Made by a program: the position numbers and the translations under genes. A stretch of 64,000 bases of DNA from Acholoe squamosa (taxonomy: Eukaryota > Annelida > Polychaeta > Phyllodocida > Polynoidae): assembly GCA_949317995.1 (NCBI GenBank), contig OX439047.1, positions 44,331,505 through 44,395,504 on the forward strand, written 5' to 3'. This document shows, piece after piece, positions 50,828 through 63,340 of this stretch (its first letter is position 1; the number at the start of each line of letters is the position of its first letter). A model generated the notes under the pieces. It was not told the origin of the DNA. It saw only the letters and a list, made by a program, of their open reading frames with translations, and did not search any database.

Positions 50828-51048
50828 GCACTGTAAAAAGTAAAGTTCTGTTGAATCTACCAGGGGTCCTCATAAAGCTGAAAAGTGAACCACCCTAATT
50901 ATATAGCAGTGAACCAGTGTAGTTTTTACAAGACGTCCCATGTGGCAGCACGGTCTTATGAGGAATCACTGTGGAAATAACGACATATCTCCGGCAACTT
51001 TGGGACGAGGATTCCGTCATTATTTAGACGACTCTTTTTTTTACAGTG
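50828..51048. mobile_element. Short MITE with CACTGTAAAAA termini
   Basis: A 221-bp element starting CACTGTAAAAAGTAAAG and ending TCTTTTTTTTACAGTG, which is an inverted repeat. The terminus resembles that of the element at 22.6 kb. Flanking dinucleotides differ (TG and AT), so no target duplication can be called. Confidence 0.55.
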
Positions 51049-52822
51049 ATAATCGTGTTGGTGGTGGATTGTGTTCTAGCTTGTAGTTTGTACCACTACG
51101 GTAGTCATGTTAATGTCCAATACTTTTCCTCAAATTGGACATGTCAGGGGTAAATAAATCATGTAAGGGGTAGCATGTCTACAGACATGACATTATAGGG
51201 TTGTGTTCAGGGCATATGTTCACTGAAGAGCACAAAATAGTTTGTTCATGCTTACAGGTCTGGGAATATTCATTTTTCTTTTGAAATATCATCTATCTTT
51301 CAACACCCTGGGGATTTGCTTTATGTCCAGTAAGATACTTAACAAACAACACATTACTTTTTAACTGCCTGTTTATGGCCAAATGATATGTCCCTGATTT
51401 TGTACCCAAATCCAAAATTAAAGTCCATCAACTGTAAAAAGATGTGAAGCCCAGGTATGGCCATTTTCAATTACCTCTATAGATACATCCAAATACATGT
51501 CTTGCTTTAAAAGCGCTCCACACAGTATTACAGAACTCAGTAGGGAGTGTAAGGAGTGTGAATTGGGAACCTGTGTAGAATTTATATTGAGTTATACCTG
51601 AAAGGCTCATGAATATATATTAGGTTGACATGTCTCTGTGTAGGGGGCCTCCATGACTCAATTTGACCTTCCCAGTTGTTTGGGGTTGATGTCGTGTTGG
51701 TAGCTTGGCAGGTGACCTCTCAATGAGATCTAAAAGGCGATCTCCCTAGCCCTTTATCAACCACAGGATGCCTCAAAAGTCATGTTTCATTAACAATGGA
51801 TTGTTGGTGAGTGTCCTCGGCAGCACTGCAGTACATTGCGGCGCTTTGGAAGTATATCAACAACATTTGGTCAGCATTATTTATGAATTCAGATCCGGCA
51901 AGTAGACTGTCTACATTCGTGCATCATGACAACTAATTGGCAGACCTCTAACAAGTGGATTAACCCACTGTATGTCCCTAAAGGGTTAATACTACCCCAG
52001 CTGTCCATGTCACCACTACCTACAATGATACACTTTATACTCCTAAGGACCACCCTCAGTGATTTACGTAAACCTTGTCCACATTTTAAATTACCTTGCT
52101 ACTTCTACCTATGATGATCCAATGGAACCCTGCGGCTGTTATGAAATAGCCTAATAACGTTGGCAAAATAAATGAACAGTGAAGGGGCTAGATTATGGGA
52201 GGAATATAAGTATCAACACTATTGAATGTTTCTAGGAGGACTACAAGAATTTGAGCCATTTAGTGTGAAAAGGGTACAAATATTACTGCAACAGTTCAAA
52301 ATGAAAATACTATGCAAAACTCCTCCACATTATCTTGATAAAGGTGACTATTTACTGAGTTCTTGTTTTGACATCCTTACACCATTGTGCTTTATATGAT
52401 TTCAAAAGAAAAAAAAACATAAGTACATATTTTCATATTTACGCCAAACAGTCCCTCACTGGAGTATAGTTTCTCATCGTGGAATCTGGATTAGATAAGG
52501 CTCTTGGAACAGATGATGAACATCACTCATACCAATCGGATTGAACATTCATATTTTATGAAGGAGGTCATTGATTTAGGATTATGTTTAATTCAATCCT
52601 TAATTCACTGAAGGAGACACATCACTTCAAAGGCTTACGGAGGCTATAGTGCTGAATACTACCTGGAGACAGTAATCAACAGTATATAGTAATACTCTGT
52701 ATGAGTTAATGAAAAGAAATATCAAACAGTAACTTATAGATATTCGTGAAATCACCAAACTGTAAACCTATAATTCTGTTCCTATCAAAAAATCAAATAA
52801 AATCAACTAAAATTGTGTCATT

Positions 52823-52840
52823 ACACACACACACACACAC
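52823..52840. repeat. (AC)n microsatellite
   Basis: Nine AC dinucleotides. Confidence 0.9.
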
Positions 52841-53769
52841 AAAAGAAGTGATATAGTACAATTATTACATCACAATCTATAAGTTGGTTTGCTGCAGGGA
52901 GTGGTAGAGGGGCATCAGGAAGACTTCTTCAGAAAGAATGAAAATATCACAAACTAACTAGAATTATAAACCTTGGTTCTCCTGGCTATGCACTATGCAT
53001 ACAGATGACATCAAAGAGAGCCATGCTCCCAGAACAAGAACAGATCAAGCCCTTTTCATCTAGGAACTCATGGTAGGATATGTACGTTGACCACCCACCC
53101 TGCTGGTGGAGTGGAGGTGTGTGGGTGTTGATATAATAAACATACTAACAGATACAGTGTCAGTATCCAGCCTGCTATATCATACACACTAACCTATCAC
53201 TTCCCAGACCACATAGCGCATTAATAATGTGTTATGCTTATTTGTTATTATGATGCATGAATTCAACCCGAGCGAGTAACTTGCCAGTGCGACATTGACA
53301 CATCATGTCGATCTTACAATTAAGGTTCAGACACTTCCAAAGGATCAGCATTATGGACTGATGCAGTGCTGACAAGTCTTTCCCCAGCACTATTATTGGT
53401 ATATCATGACCACAATAGAGCATTTAACCAGAGGCATTATGCAGCCCTGCAATGGCCACCATGAACCATACATGAACCAGGACCCAGGCACCAGTGACAG
53501 GAAATAGACTTTTACAAGGAGGAGGGATTTACAGTGTCAGCCTCCATGTTGGTGTCAAGGTGTCAATGTGGGTGACAGATTTATAAATACTTCACTTCTC
53601 AATAAGAACCAGGCCGGAAGGTGGCCTGAGGATGAGCAGCCAAATATGTTTAGAGATGATGATTACAGAAAAAGAATTTGTAGAAGGAGGGGAGGATTCA
53701 CAGGTGAGCTCCATTTCACAATTGAAAACTATGAAGCATGTTGACAGTGTCTCTAAAGCAAGTCCTCCA

Positions 53770-54200
53770 CTATAGCCAATTTTGGCCTGATTTCAGCCCG
53801 ATTTTGCATTGGCTTGCACTGAGGACCATCGATTGTGAATCATGCGTGAATCCTGCATGAACTGTGCATGAGCCGGGTCTAGTCGATGAGCTTTTCATTT
53901 TTTAATCTTTAACCATAAGGCATGAAAAAATCAGACCCGATGATGGCCAATGCAAATCTGAAAATATCTAGCTAAATATTTCCTTGCCCAATCTCGTGCC
54001 AATGGGACCCGATAAAAAAAATCAGACCACTGCACAAAAGTCGGACAAGTGGAAAAAGCAATCAGATTAGTTATCCTCCCCCGTCATCAGGCAGCTTTGG
54101 GCAGCATCGTGTAGCATTGTGCATGGGCCAAAAAATCGGGCAGATAGGCAAGAAATTGGCATAAAAATCCAAAATCGGGCCATGAAAAAATTAGCTCAGC
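53770..54200. repeat. Diffuse repeat tract with GCCCGATTTT/CCAAT words
   Basis: GGCCTGATTTCAGCCCGATTT, ATTTTGCATTGGC, CCAATGCAAATC, AAAAATCGGGC and AAAATCGGGCC recur in both orientations, so the tract is probably a decayed inverted-repeat element. Ends are not defined. Confidence 0.4.
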
Positions 54201-55013
54201 CTTAACAGATCGTCTAAAAGGGTGATATTATTTGTGGATGCTGTTCTTGAAAACCTTCTCTGATTTGCCAAAACAATATGAATTTAAGAGCACAGATAAA
54301 GATATAAAATATTATGATAAAACGTTCGTCTTGCTTGTTAAACTTTGCCTGGGGAAATTTAATCAAACTACGCATTATCTACAAGACAGGGGGATAAGGT
54401 GATATATGATTTGCCATTATTTTTTAAGTATCCAACAGCTTTCAGCGTCATTTCATCCGGATCCTCGTCCAATGTTTATTTGTACATTTCGACTTCTGCT
54501 TATTTCACATTTTAAACAAACAGGAAATGCTTATTTGTATACACCACACCATCCCATGACAGCAAATGATGTAAAGCCTTGGGAATCAGGTCATAAAGTC
54601 ACTAGGTAAATATACATCCTACTAGCTATCACATTAACAATAGCAGAGAGAAAATACCATACATAAAGTGAATTAGTAATGGCAGTCTAGCTTCCAAACT
54701 AAGAATAATTTTATCAACCAAAATTATTTTCATGAGGCGCACAAAATCAAAAGACATGTACCGATTTATATGTGCTTTTTTTTTGTCAAAACATGTCTAT
54801 TTTTCCTTGCAAAATATCTTTTTCCTTTTCCTTTTTCCTTTTTTCTTCTCTATACGAAACTTATTTTGGCTGTGAGTGGAGCTAGACCCCCCAAGTGCAT
54901 GGCTGACCTACACAAAATATGCTCAGATCCTGACAGCTTTTGCTCACGCAATGTGCCTATAAAGGTAAAGCCCGGCTTAAACCCTGTCAGCTAAGACGAT
55001 TATCAGAGTGGAC

Positions 55014-55024
55014 GGGATAATCCC
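55014..55024. promoter_or_regulatory. Paired K50-homeodomain (OTX/PITX-type) site
   Basis: GGGATAATCCC places TAATCC on one strand against GGGAT on the other, close to a palindromic OTX/Bicoid-type site. Confidence 0.25.
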
Positions 55025-55336
55025 ATTGTCAGCACACTTAATGCATTGGTCGCCGACAGACTCATCACAAATTGGAGCTGACTGCTGCCATGGATACTCC
55101 CTCTTTTACATAATTGGCAGGAATGCCGGGAAGGTCCCACGCCATCTGGAGGGGCATTAAGGAACTCCGTGTAGAGGGTTGGGGTTGGGGTCTAAGCAGA
55201 AAGGGGGACAAAATGAAGGAAAATTGATTCAGAGTCCGAAAAAGAAATTCTACAAAGAATATTGCACAGTGATTAGAGGATGCATTATAAGCATTTTATA
55301 ATTGAGTAAATGTTGGGTGCTGTTTTAATTATCAGA

Positions 55337-55339
<3 letters not shown>

Positions 55340-55395
<56 letters not shown>
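55340..55395. repeat. (AT)n microsatellite
   Basis: Uninterrupted AT dinucleotides for about 56 bp beside the inverted repeat at 55408-55515. Confidence 0.95.
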
Positions 55396-55398
<3 letters not shown>

Positions 55399-55407
55399 TG
55401 TAATATA

Positions 55408-55515
55408 TAATGATTAGACTTGAACTCGTTGGCTTCAGGGGGTGATAGCAGCATGAGCCGGAGGTGAATGCTTCTATCAAACCCATGAAGCCAACGAGTT
55501 CAAGTCTAATCATTA
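55408..55515. repeat. 30-bp perfect inverted repeat with 48-bp spacer, next to an AT microsatellite
   Basis: The arms 55408-55437 and 55486-55515 are exact reverse complements (core TTGAACTCGTTGGCTTCA). The spacer has a second, imperfect inverted pair (TGATAGCAGC and GCTTCTATCA). It lies directly beside the AT run at 55340-55395, so it is probably a hairpin-type mobile element or an inverted duplication. Confidence 0.75.
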
Positions 55516-55563
55516 CATATTGCATATATAACATGGTTTCCACCATTAATTCTAAGTATTTAC

Positions 55564-55624
55564 CTTTAAAATTGATAGAATCCATTGTTTTCTTTTGCCA
55601 GTCGACAAGACGGCCCTCCGCCAT
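55564..55624 (-). CDS. Candidate first coding exon with a YY1-type start
   Basis: On the minus strand, CCAAGATGGCGG combines a strong Kozak context with the YY1 consensus that often overlaps start codons of broadly expressed animal genes. The frame MAEGRLVDWQKKTMDSINFK runs 61 nt to an AAAG/GTAAAT donor. I could not find a following exon at lower coordinates, and the adjoining sequence is an inverted repeat and AT run. The product is not recognised. It could be a chance frame. Confidence 0.28.
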
Positions 55625-56937
55625 CTTGGTTTCATGTTAACATATGGTTAAGCTGGCGACCTCCTGCAACTCCCATTCTCATAGGCCTACTACCGCAAAT
55701 ACATTGAGACAGAGCTGCGCCAGTCTATAGCCTAATCCATTCTGTACACACCAAGCGGTGGCACCTGTAGTGTTGACAGAATGGCAAACATGCACGGCCA
55801 GTTGCTCGCTTCGAAAGTTTAATCTTTTTTTTTTATATCAAATACAGCCATAATATCAAGGAATCTAGTCGTCAGGGAGGTAGAATATGGTTTCAACTAT
55901 GTTATGTCCAAAGCATGTCGTCACATTTCGTACATAAGCTTCAAAAATGAAGGATTTACTTTCGTGTCAACACATTGTCAAGGTATGTCCGCTCCGCTGT
56001 GCGTCCGCTGTCAATTTTGGGTTCTTATATCGCCAGATATCAGAACTCATATTATCCATTTTAGGAACTGAAATCAGTGCCTAAACTCGATAACCATGTT
56101 ATATAGCCTGCCATTGGTGGAGCCATATGCTGTCCGAGTAAAATACAGAAATTCATATATGCATCTATTGTTGCTTTATTGTTGTTCGTGAAGCATTGTG
56201 AGAGGTAATAATCAGTACTCAGTAAACATTTTGAGAAAGACTCTACAAACTTATTCCTCAAGACCTTATGTGTCCCAGTAAACTATTGCACTATACACCT
56301 TTATAAATCTTGTTGCAAGAGTCAGGGGTAGATTAAAAAAAGGCATTATTAAACACTGGCGGGGCTTCCATCATGACATTCTTACCCTACAAAGTAAATG
56401 TATCTTCATATTCAAAAATACCTCTATGATCATTAAGGGATTCACTCTTAATTAAGCGCAGTGAGATTTCCATATCAGCAGAGTGCAGAGTATTTCTCAT
56501 GAATCTCATTTATTCATTTGTAGTACCAGGAGGATGTCTCTGAGGAACCTATAAGACCAAGTCAGCCTACAAGACCTATGGCCGGTTTAAATAGGTGTGC
56601 ATGATATTCAGAAATACCCTCCAGATCCTTTTTATGTAAAACCTCTGACAATGGAATCAAATTGGCATAGCCTGCTACTATGAAGCCTTATGATAGGAAT
56701 CACACCAACTGCGGTACACCCGATGGTATACTACGCCCCATTGGACAATAACCTCCGCCTCACTACATCCCTTGTACCCTCCAAGCACCATTCCAATCCC
56801 TCGTACATACTTTGCAGCCTTATCTCTTTGCATCTGCTTGGAGAGCGTGCGGGGTCCTGCGGTGCGGACAAACTACTTCCGGAGAGCGTGACCGCTGGGT
56901 TTGTGGACAGGAAGCTAGGCGTGATCAACCGATTGTC

Positions 56938-57309
56938 ATGGCGTCGATCACAGCTACTCGACATTGGTATGGTGCTGTGTTTATTATAGACCTGAAGCAG
57001 ACCGCAGACTTATGGGATACCATCCTGTGGTCAATATTGGCGCCACTGTCAGGGATTGTGTTTGTAACCTGTCTTCTGGTATTGGTTTATGTAGCTACCA
57101 AATGTCTCTGTACCACAAAGCAAGGTCTGGTCTTTTTTTCTTGCTTTGCCTCTCTTTTAAGAACTAATATGCTTATTTGTTTCCCATTATTATGCTCAGC
57201 CGTGAATCAAAAGGAGAAAAGTTATGGGCCTGATTCCACTTTAGCCGTCCTCATTACAGGCTTCAAACTATCAAAGTTACTGCAGAATTTTGGCTTATCA
57301 ATATTTTGA
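56938..57309 (+). CDS. Candidate small single-pass membrane protein
   Basis: The 123-residue frame starts MASITATRHWYG and contains a strongly hydrophobic span with small and branched residues (ILAPLSGIVFVTCLLVLVYV, about residues 33-52) followed by a CLCTTK stop-transfer-like end. An ETS/GABPA site, ACTTCCGG (56875-56882), lies 55 bp upstream in a CpG-richer patch, as in a small promoter. The real exon may end at CAAG/GTCTGG near 57125, or begin after TTATTATAG at 56990. No family is recognised, and overlapping open frames on both strands make a chance origin possible. Confidence 0.28.
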   Translation: MASITATRHWYGAVFIIDLKQTADLWDTILWSILAPLSGIVFVTCLLVLVYVATKCLCTTKQGLVFFSCFASLLRTNMLICFPLLCSAVNQKEKSYGPDSTLAVLITGFKLSKLLQNFGLSIF

Positions 57310-59803
57310 GTTGGCAATGAAAATCCAAATTGAGAAAACTACAAAGGACAAAAATTGATACTGACAAGCACATTTGTATGTTTCTTAGGTTTGTGGATTT
57401 GATTTCAACACATAAAGTACATTATACTAATAGACTTGTGATATCTTCATAAAAAGAAATGAACAACATCCATCAGTTCAAAGCTCAGATTTCTATACCC
57501 AGCTAACAATTACGCACCTACTTTCAAAACATATATATTACGCTGTCAGGATTATCAAAGTCACTAAAGCTTTGACTACTTGGGATTCAGCACACCTGGT
57601 GGTGTGGTCTTTGGCTGTGGTTGCGGTTTGGTTTGGAGGTGACAAGAAGCTGTGTGTAAGAGGAGGGGGAGGTATGGAGAAGGGGGGGGAGGAGGGGGGG
57701 CACCATTGTCCACACTTTCCGCCCATCTCTCCCTCTCTCAGATCTGGCATGACAGCTCACCATGGGATGAGACAATGACACCCTGACAAGGTACCTCTCA
57801 TCAGCTCCCAGCCAAGGGCTATAGCTTATTTAATGTGTAGGTGTAGGTAAAACATGCTATCTTTGAATAGATGATTATTGTAATATATACATCATGAAGG
57901 TCTGCAGTTATCAGATGTGTTCATGTAATAATCATTGGACCTCTCAGTGAAAGAGTTTCCTTATTGTGCTCTTTACTAGACTGGTCGCCCCTAGGGGACT
58001 GTCACCAAAACTAAGACAGAACAGTATATGTATAATGGCATAAGGAATTGAATTTTGAATAACAATTTGTTTGTGTGTGCTTTTTTTTCATGTAATACGC
58101 AATTATCCCTAAGGACAATGATGGTTAACAGAGATGTCAACATAAAATGTCCTGGCTATTTAGATAGCTAATCGCCTTCATTAGAAGCATCAACTTTAGC
58201 CATAGGACTCCCCCTCCCCACAATTCCGAATTTCAATAAAAGCAAAGACATCAGGTTTAAGCAGGTCTTATATCTATTCAAAACTATATGCTTGCTCCAG
58301 CCAATTAACATCAATATAGATCTTGTATATCATCCTGATGAGGAAAATAGTATGTAACTGTACAGATCATATGAAAATGGGAGTTTAAGCTTTTTCAACC
58401 TCTACAGCTGTTTTATTTGAAAATGTGGCATGGCATTTGATAATTATGAAAATTATTCACAATCAAACTGTTTCTATCACTATTTCATGTGTGACCATTT
58501 TTCAACTATCAATTGTGAGCCATAGAGTGGCAATACATACATTCATTCATATCTAGCCTACCCACTATTATGGTCAGAGGCTTGAAGAAAATCAACGGAG
58601 GCCAGCAATAGGGATCAAACCAAATAAACAAGAGTCCTCTAATTTCCAGTCTTTGTTGGCCACAGATTAACAGAGATTTTGTGACAAAGGCTTGGCTGAC
58701 TAAGATGATTACACACCTATTGTTACGTCACAGGTGACTGATTTGGGGTCAGTCACCAAGCACATCTTGAGTCCTGCAGTTGAATGGTTAGAGTGGAGAG
58801 TGTGTTGCTGCTGGGAGAGTGAAGGAGAGGAGGTGATTCAGACAATAGGGGACATCTGACACTCAGTGGACACACAGGCTTAACGTTAACGAGGTGGCAG
58901 CATTCGCACAGCCTAGAAAGCAAGGGCGTCACCCAGGGATGCATTATGGCCTAGTTTCTTATTTTATCTATTTTTCTCTTTTTTCCCTTTCATTTTTGTG
59001 CATATACGTGACTTCAATTGTGATTTCCATTTTATTTTGACAGCTGGTCGTATTTCCCCTGCTGTTCCCACGATCGGGATTATGAGATCAAAGTTAATGT
59101 CATTTCCTCTCGATCTCTGCATCCCTGAACTATCTGCCTTTGTTCACTGAATCCATTTTTACATTAACTTGTCATATAAGGTGTACCGTGTATTATCAGA
59201 TTATGTAATGAAACCTAAAAGACTGTCCGTCATGTACAGTCTCTATTGCACTCAATCCGTTCTCTGTTTAAAACAGGTTGAACACCACCTTAATTAGATT
59301 AGTTCAATGCATCACATTATTTTTTTTTCTTTGGCCATCTTCAATTAGTCACAAAGAAAACTGAATATATTGATCACTGTTATGAAAATTATTCTAAACA
59401 TGCATGAACTGAGGGGCCTAATTTCAGACAAGGTGTTGCTAAATCTGGCAGATTGCTTTCCACCCATGGAGAAAGGGGCGTGTCCTATAAGCCACTGAAG
59501 TGTAAACCACGCCTCCTGGACACCTTATGTAATACATGGTGTATTTAACCAGCCCCCATGATTGACAGCTTAATGAAATTAGGAAGGAGCAATATGAAGG
59601 TCAGGAAATTGAATCTCCCATGAGGAAGGGGTAAATAAAGAAAGGAGGTGGAAGGGTGACTGCAAAGATACAAAGCTATTGAACAGCTGTCTGCTGTGAA
59701 CTCGTTCTATGACATAATGAAATGACGACTTTTATCGTTTTATTCATTTGCCATATCGTCTTTTAAAAGGTAAGTTTGGATATATATGAGGATTTGATGA
59801 ATA
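57310..59803. other. Intergenic, no gene recognised
   Basis: GA/GT-rich patch at 57.65-57.75 kb produces overlapping artefact frames. A possible 5' exon donor lies at about 59770. Confidence 0.55.
59559..59568 (+). promoter_or_regulatory. PBX-MEIS/PREP decamer
   Basis: A second exact TGATTGACAG. About 200 bp downstream, AAAAG/GTAAGT at about 59770 is a consensus splice donor, so an unannotated 5' exon may end there. The only short frame before it (starting ATGACGACT) stops before the donor. Confidence 0.3.
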
Positions 59804-60941
59804 CACAGCCAAAAATAACTTATTTTAAGAAATTATTTCTCATTTTAAGTAAAATTAACTTAAAACAAGTTTGTCCGCCAGGTAACAAAATTTTACTTGA
59901 AATCTTGGTATGTCCAGCTTACTTGAATTAACAAATACAATCTTAAGAAATACATTCTTGAATCAAGTAATTTATTCTCAAATCAGGATTCAATTTTCTA
60001 GAATATTTCTTAAAGAAAGTAAATAATTCTCATGGAAGAGGATTATTTCAAGATAAACTTACTCATACTTTTTCTTAAAATAAGTTATATTTTCTCATTT
60101 CCTTAATTTCCTTGTTTGTAAAGTGGATATGATTTTTGTCTATTATGGAAATGTTTTAAATAGAATAGAAGGTTATCAGTATAGGCTACCTCAGTGACAG
60201 AGGTTCATCAGATTACATGTAGCTCTTTGAAGCCACATTTTCATAAGTGAATAAAACCTTTATTCAAAGTCTTTGACTTGATGAAAGGCTGTGGCACATC
60301 CGGCCCTTACATTATCATATTATCTATGCAAAAGGTGATTAGCTTCCTTTGTGCCTTGAATTCCCCTCAATCAACTATCAGACCAATGAGCCTGATACTA
60401 AATTAATTCCAAATAAGTTTCCTTCAGTTTTCACTTTATTTTACCACATCTAATGTTTTAGGACCGAGTTTAAGCTGGGAAGTTGTACTTTGTATTGCAA
60501 ATAATTCACCATAACAGGTAGTGCTGGCACCTAGTGGCAGACTACATAATTTCCTCATATTAAGTGAATAATACTTACCTGGTATGCTAGATAATATTCC
60601 TTGGACAACTTCTAAAAAGATCTTTGTTCTACCCTTTTCTAGATGTACAAAAACACTTCTAGTTTAATTAATCTCATATCAAGAAAAAAGTCTTTCTTGT
60701 TTTAAGATATAAGATAAATAATGTTACCTGGTGGACAAAACTACCAATTTTGAGAAATCTTCTTAAGGAAAATAATCTTGAAAACTTAAATAAAGAAGGC
60801 AACTCCAGATTTGTTCTAAACTTGATTTTTCTTGAAGACAAGATGGCTGATGAATCTTTTAACCAGAATTTTCCTCATAACTAGAAAAGATTTCTTATAT
60901 CAAGTTTATTTTCTTGGATAAGAAAATTATTTTTAGCTGTG
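59804..60941. mobile_element. TA-flanked non-autonomous DNA transposon with CTTAAAATAAG-type repeats
   Basis: An element of about 1.14 kb with inverted termini CACAGCCAAAAATAA (left) and, on the reverse strand, CACAGCTAAAAATAA (right), each next to TA. Both ends carry interspersed CTTAAAATAAG, AAGAAAT and ACTTGA words. Similar subterminal texture occurs in common fish and invertebrate non-autonomous elements. It has no protein-coding potential. It contains a CTCF-like motif at 60524-60537. Confidence 0.72.
60524..60537 (-). promoter_or_regulatory. CTCF-like motif inside a mobile element
   Basis: CTGGCACCTAGTGG matches the reverse complement of the CTCF core at 13 of 14 positions. It lies in the interior of the element at 59804-60941, so copies of that element could spread it. 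Confidence 0.35.
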
Positions 60942-62769
60942 TAGCTTTTTCCCCTTTGGAACTTTAGACGTAGAAATAGGATAAAACCATGGATTTTTTC
61001 AAGAACATAATAGTAACAAGTCAAACCCGTTGAGATATATATGCTATAATAATCTGATTGTAATCGTCCCAGCACTAGGGGAGACTTGCAATACATGTAT
61101 GTCTGGACAGAAGTCTGACGTGCAAAGAGAGGCACTCTATATGATGTAAAACTGCCAGACACAAATGCCTCTTCTACCACCACTTCCACCCCCTCCCCTC
61201 ATGGTCTCACACCCAATCCTCCAGGGTGTCCCATGCTGGTTCATTGTTACACAGGTGTCTACTCCAGGGTTTAGCAGCCACGCCTCACCTGATAGTCCTC
61301 CTGTGATGTATTGTACCCAGGGGTCCCAGGCCCAACACTCAAAGGTGTAAAAGGGCGGTAATTGGGGTGTTTCCCAGTGTGAATCCTCAGATTTGTAGCC
61401 CGTACCACTCACCACCCCTCCCCACTTTAACCCCCCACCCGACACTCTTCTCTACCACCTCAGGTATACGGTGAGGAGGGAGGGGGCTTATGGGGGCTTT
61501 AGCCACATGGTAAATGCAAGAGAACAATGCTTTATAAGTACACTTTAATGGTTTCCGTTGAGCAAGTCTTTCAGGAAATGTATTCTGTCACCGTACCATT
61601 GTGTTTACATGTTACCACATTACTGTGGGATTAATATTATAGATGCAGATTCCCCGGTAGCAGTCTTTGACGCTTCATTAAGTTTGTCAAACAATATCTT
61701 CAACCTGTTTTCTCACCCTCCCAAGGTAAAAAGAAGCGATACTTTCAGTAGTTTTCTGTACCTAATACACTGCAAGTATCGGTACTGTTTGCTGTTAAAT
61801 AGCATCAGGGTGTTACAGATACTTTACTGCCGCAGTTCCCTATTCCATACGGACAATACTGGCATGGCAGTACAGTGTATTTACCTCTCTGACATGTCCT
61901 ACTAAAGGACACCTATGAGTATAATGGAGTATTCCTCTGCAATGGACAGAAAAATAATTTTCAATGATAGTCTATCCTATAAAGCTTGTAAACCCTACCC
62001 TGATACTGATATTAAAGCTCTATACGGACCTGGTTAAGTTAGAAATCAATGAGTTAAAAGACTACACAATATTGGCCAGTCGTAAAGGCCTAACTAAGGA
62101 CTTGTATATACATCTGCCATTGACCTGTCCACTCACTACCCTTTTCAAGGGAAAGGTTTAGTAGAAAGCCAGCAATTAGTAGGCCTACAGCTTTGACATG
62201 CCCTAAACACGTTCTACTCTTAGTCTAACACACCAACTTTAATTAAACTGACACCTGCCCTCGGTGCGCAGCCGCACTTCCTCAGGAGCTGCCATTGGCT
62301 ATGGCGGATCGGCTCATTCAGGCGTCGCAATGGTAATTCTTGGGAGTGCACATCTGCGGTGTCAGGGACTAGCACCATTGTTGTTGCACGTGGCGAGTGG
62401 GTCAGTTGCCATCTCCACAGGAGCAAGCGCATCTGGGCCCTTGACTGCGTCAATATTTAAGGACTTATTTTTAATTATTTGCCCATTGTCTAGAGCCCTT
62501 CTGGCACAAAAGGTCAGGGGCCGCTTATGAACCGTGTAAACACACCGTGTGAGCGATAATAGAGAGATCCAGCCGGGCCCCCACTGTGATGTGTCCATTT
62601 TGGTTGTTCCCATAGTGATGCAGTTCAATAACAAACACTTTGGTATGCGGCCAGTGTTAGGAAAACATGAGATAAATCACCAATCGGCTGGTCATGGAAC
62701 AATGGTCATGCAGACATGTGGAATTTCTCTGGAATTTGAACCAAAACCCACCACTGCCTTCGTTTTAAT

Positions 62770-62859
62770 AATAAATAGATAAATAAATAAATAAATAGGC
62801 CTGACTTATATAAAGAGATCTATCACCCCCCCAAAAAAAAAAAAAAAAAAAAAAAAAAA
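62770..62859. repeat. (AAAT)n tract and poly(A) run
   Basis: TAAA-type tetranucleotides at about 62770-62797, and a run of about 27 A at 62833-62859 after CCCCCCC. No SINE or LINE body was recognised upstream of the poly(A). Confidence 0.85.
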
Positions 62860-63122
62860 CAGATACAAATACAGTGCACTTATTATAAGTAATAGACATA
62901 GAATCTAACACCGAGATCAACAATAACAATATAACAATATCAACTGCCTTTATCTCATGGCACACTATGGGAACACACTGGATACCCTATCGATTAGACA
63001 ATGGTGACTGACGGGCTTCACCGGATGGAAGAGGTTTGATTTCCATGGAAAGAACAACGGGGGGTAGGGGGGTCAAGCACGCCAACCAATCTCTCTAAAC
63101 CAAGAACGCTCATTAATTTCCC

Positions 63123-63340
63123 TAATCCATGCAAATTAAGTCCAATTGTCAGTGATCCAGTCACGACAGTCTGGGGAGGCCTGCCTGACGTGGTCAGTGC
63201 CTGGTCACCCAGTGGATACTCAGTGGTCAGTTGGTGATAGCTTTGTTGAAGAGTTTGTTCATGACACCCCCTGTCCTGGTTTTATTGACATTTGCATCAC
63301 AGGGGGATATTCATGATTGACTCGGCCTTAATCTAATCCC
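63123..63340. promoter_or_regulatory. POU octamer plus OTX-type site cluster
   Basis: ATGCAAAT at 63129-63136 and its reverse complement ATTTGCAT at 63290-63297 are exact octamers. TAATCC occurs directly before the first (63123-63128) and within TAATCTAATCCC (63329-63340). Confidence 0.35.

Larger units (their letters stand above)
51049..55339. other. Intergenic, no gene recognised
   Basis: AT-rich sequence with an AC microsatellite, the diffuse repeat at 53.8-54.2 kb and an OTX-type site. A short exon-like stretch ending TTCACAG/GTGAGC near 53703 is too weak to call. Confidence 0.55.

Noticed and set aside
61137-61445. 102-residue glycine-rich minus-strand frame
   Set aside because: Low-complexity C-rich sequence on the plus strand; nothing conserved recognised.
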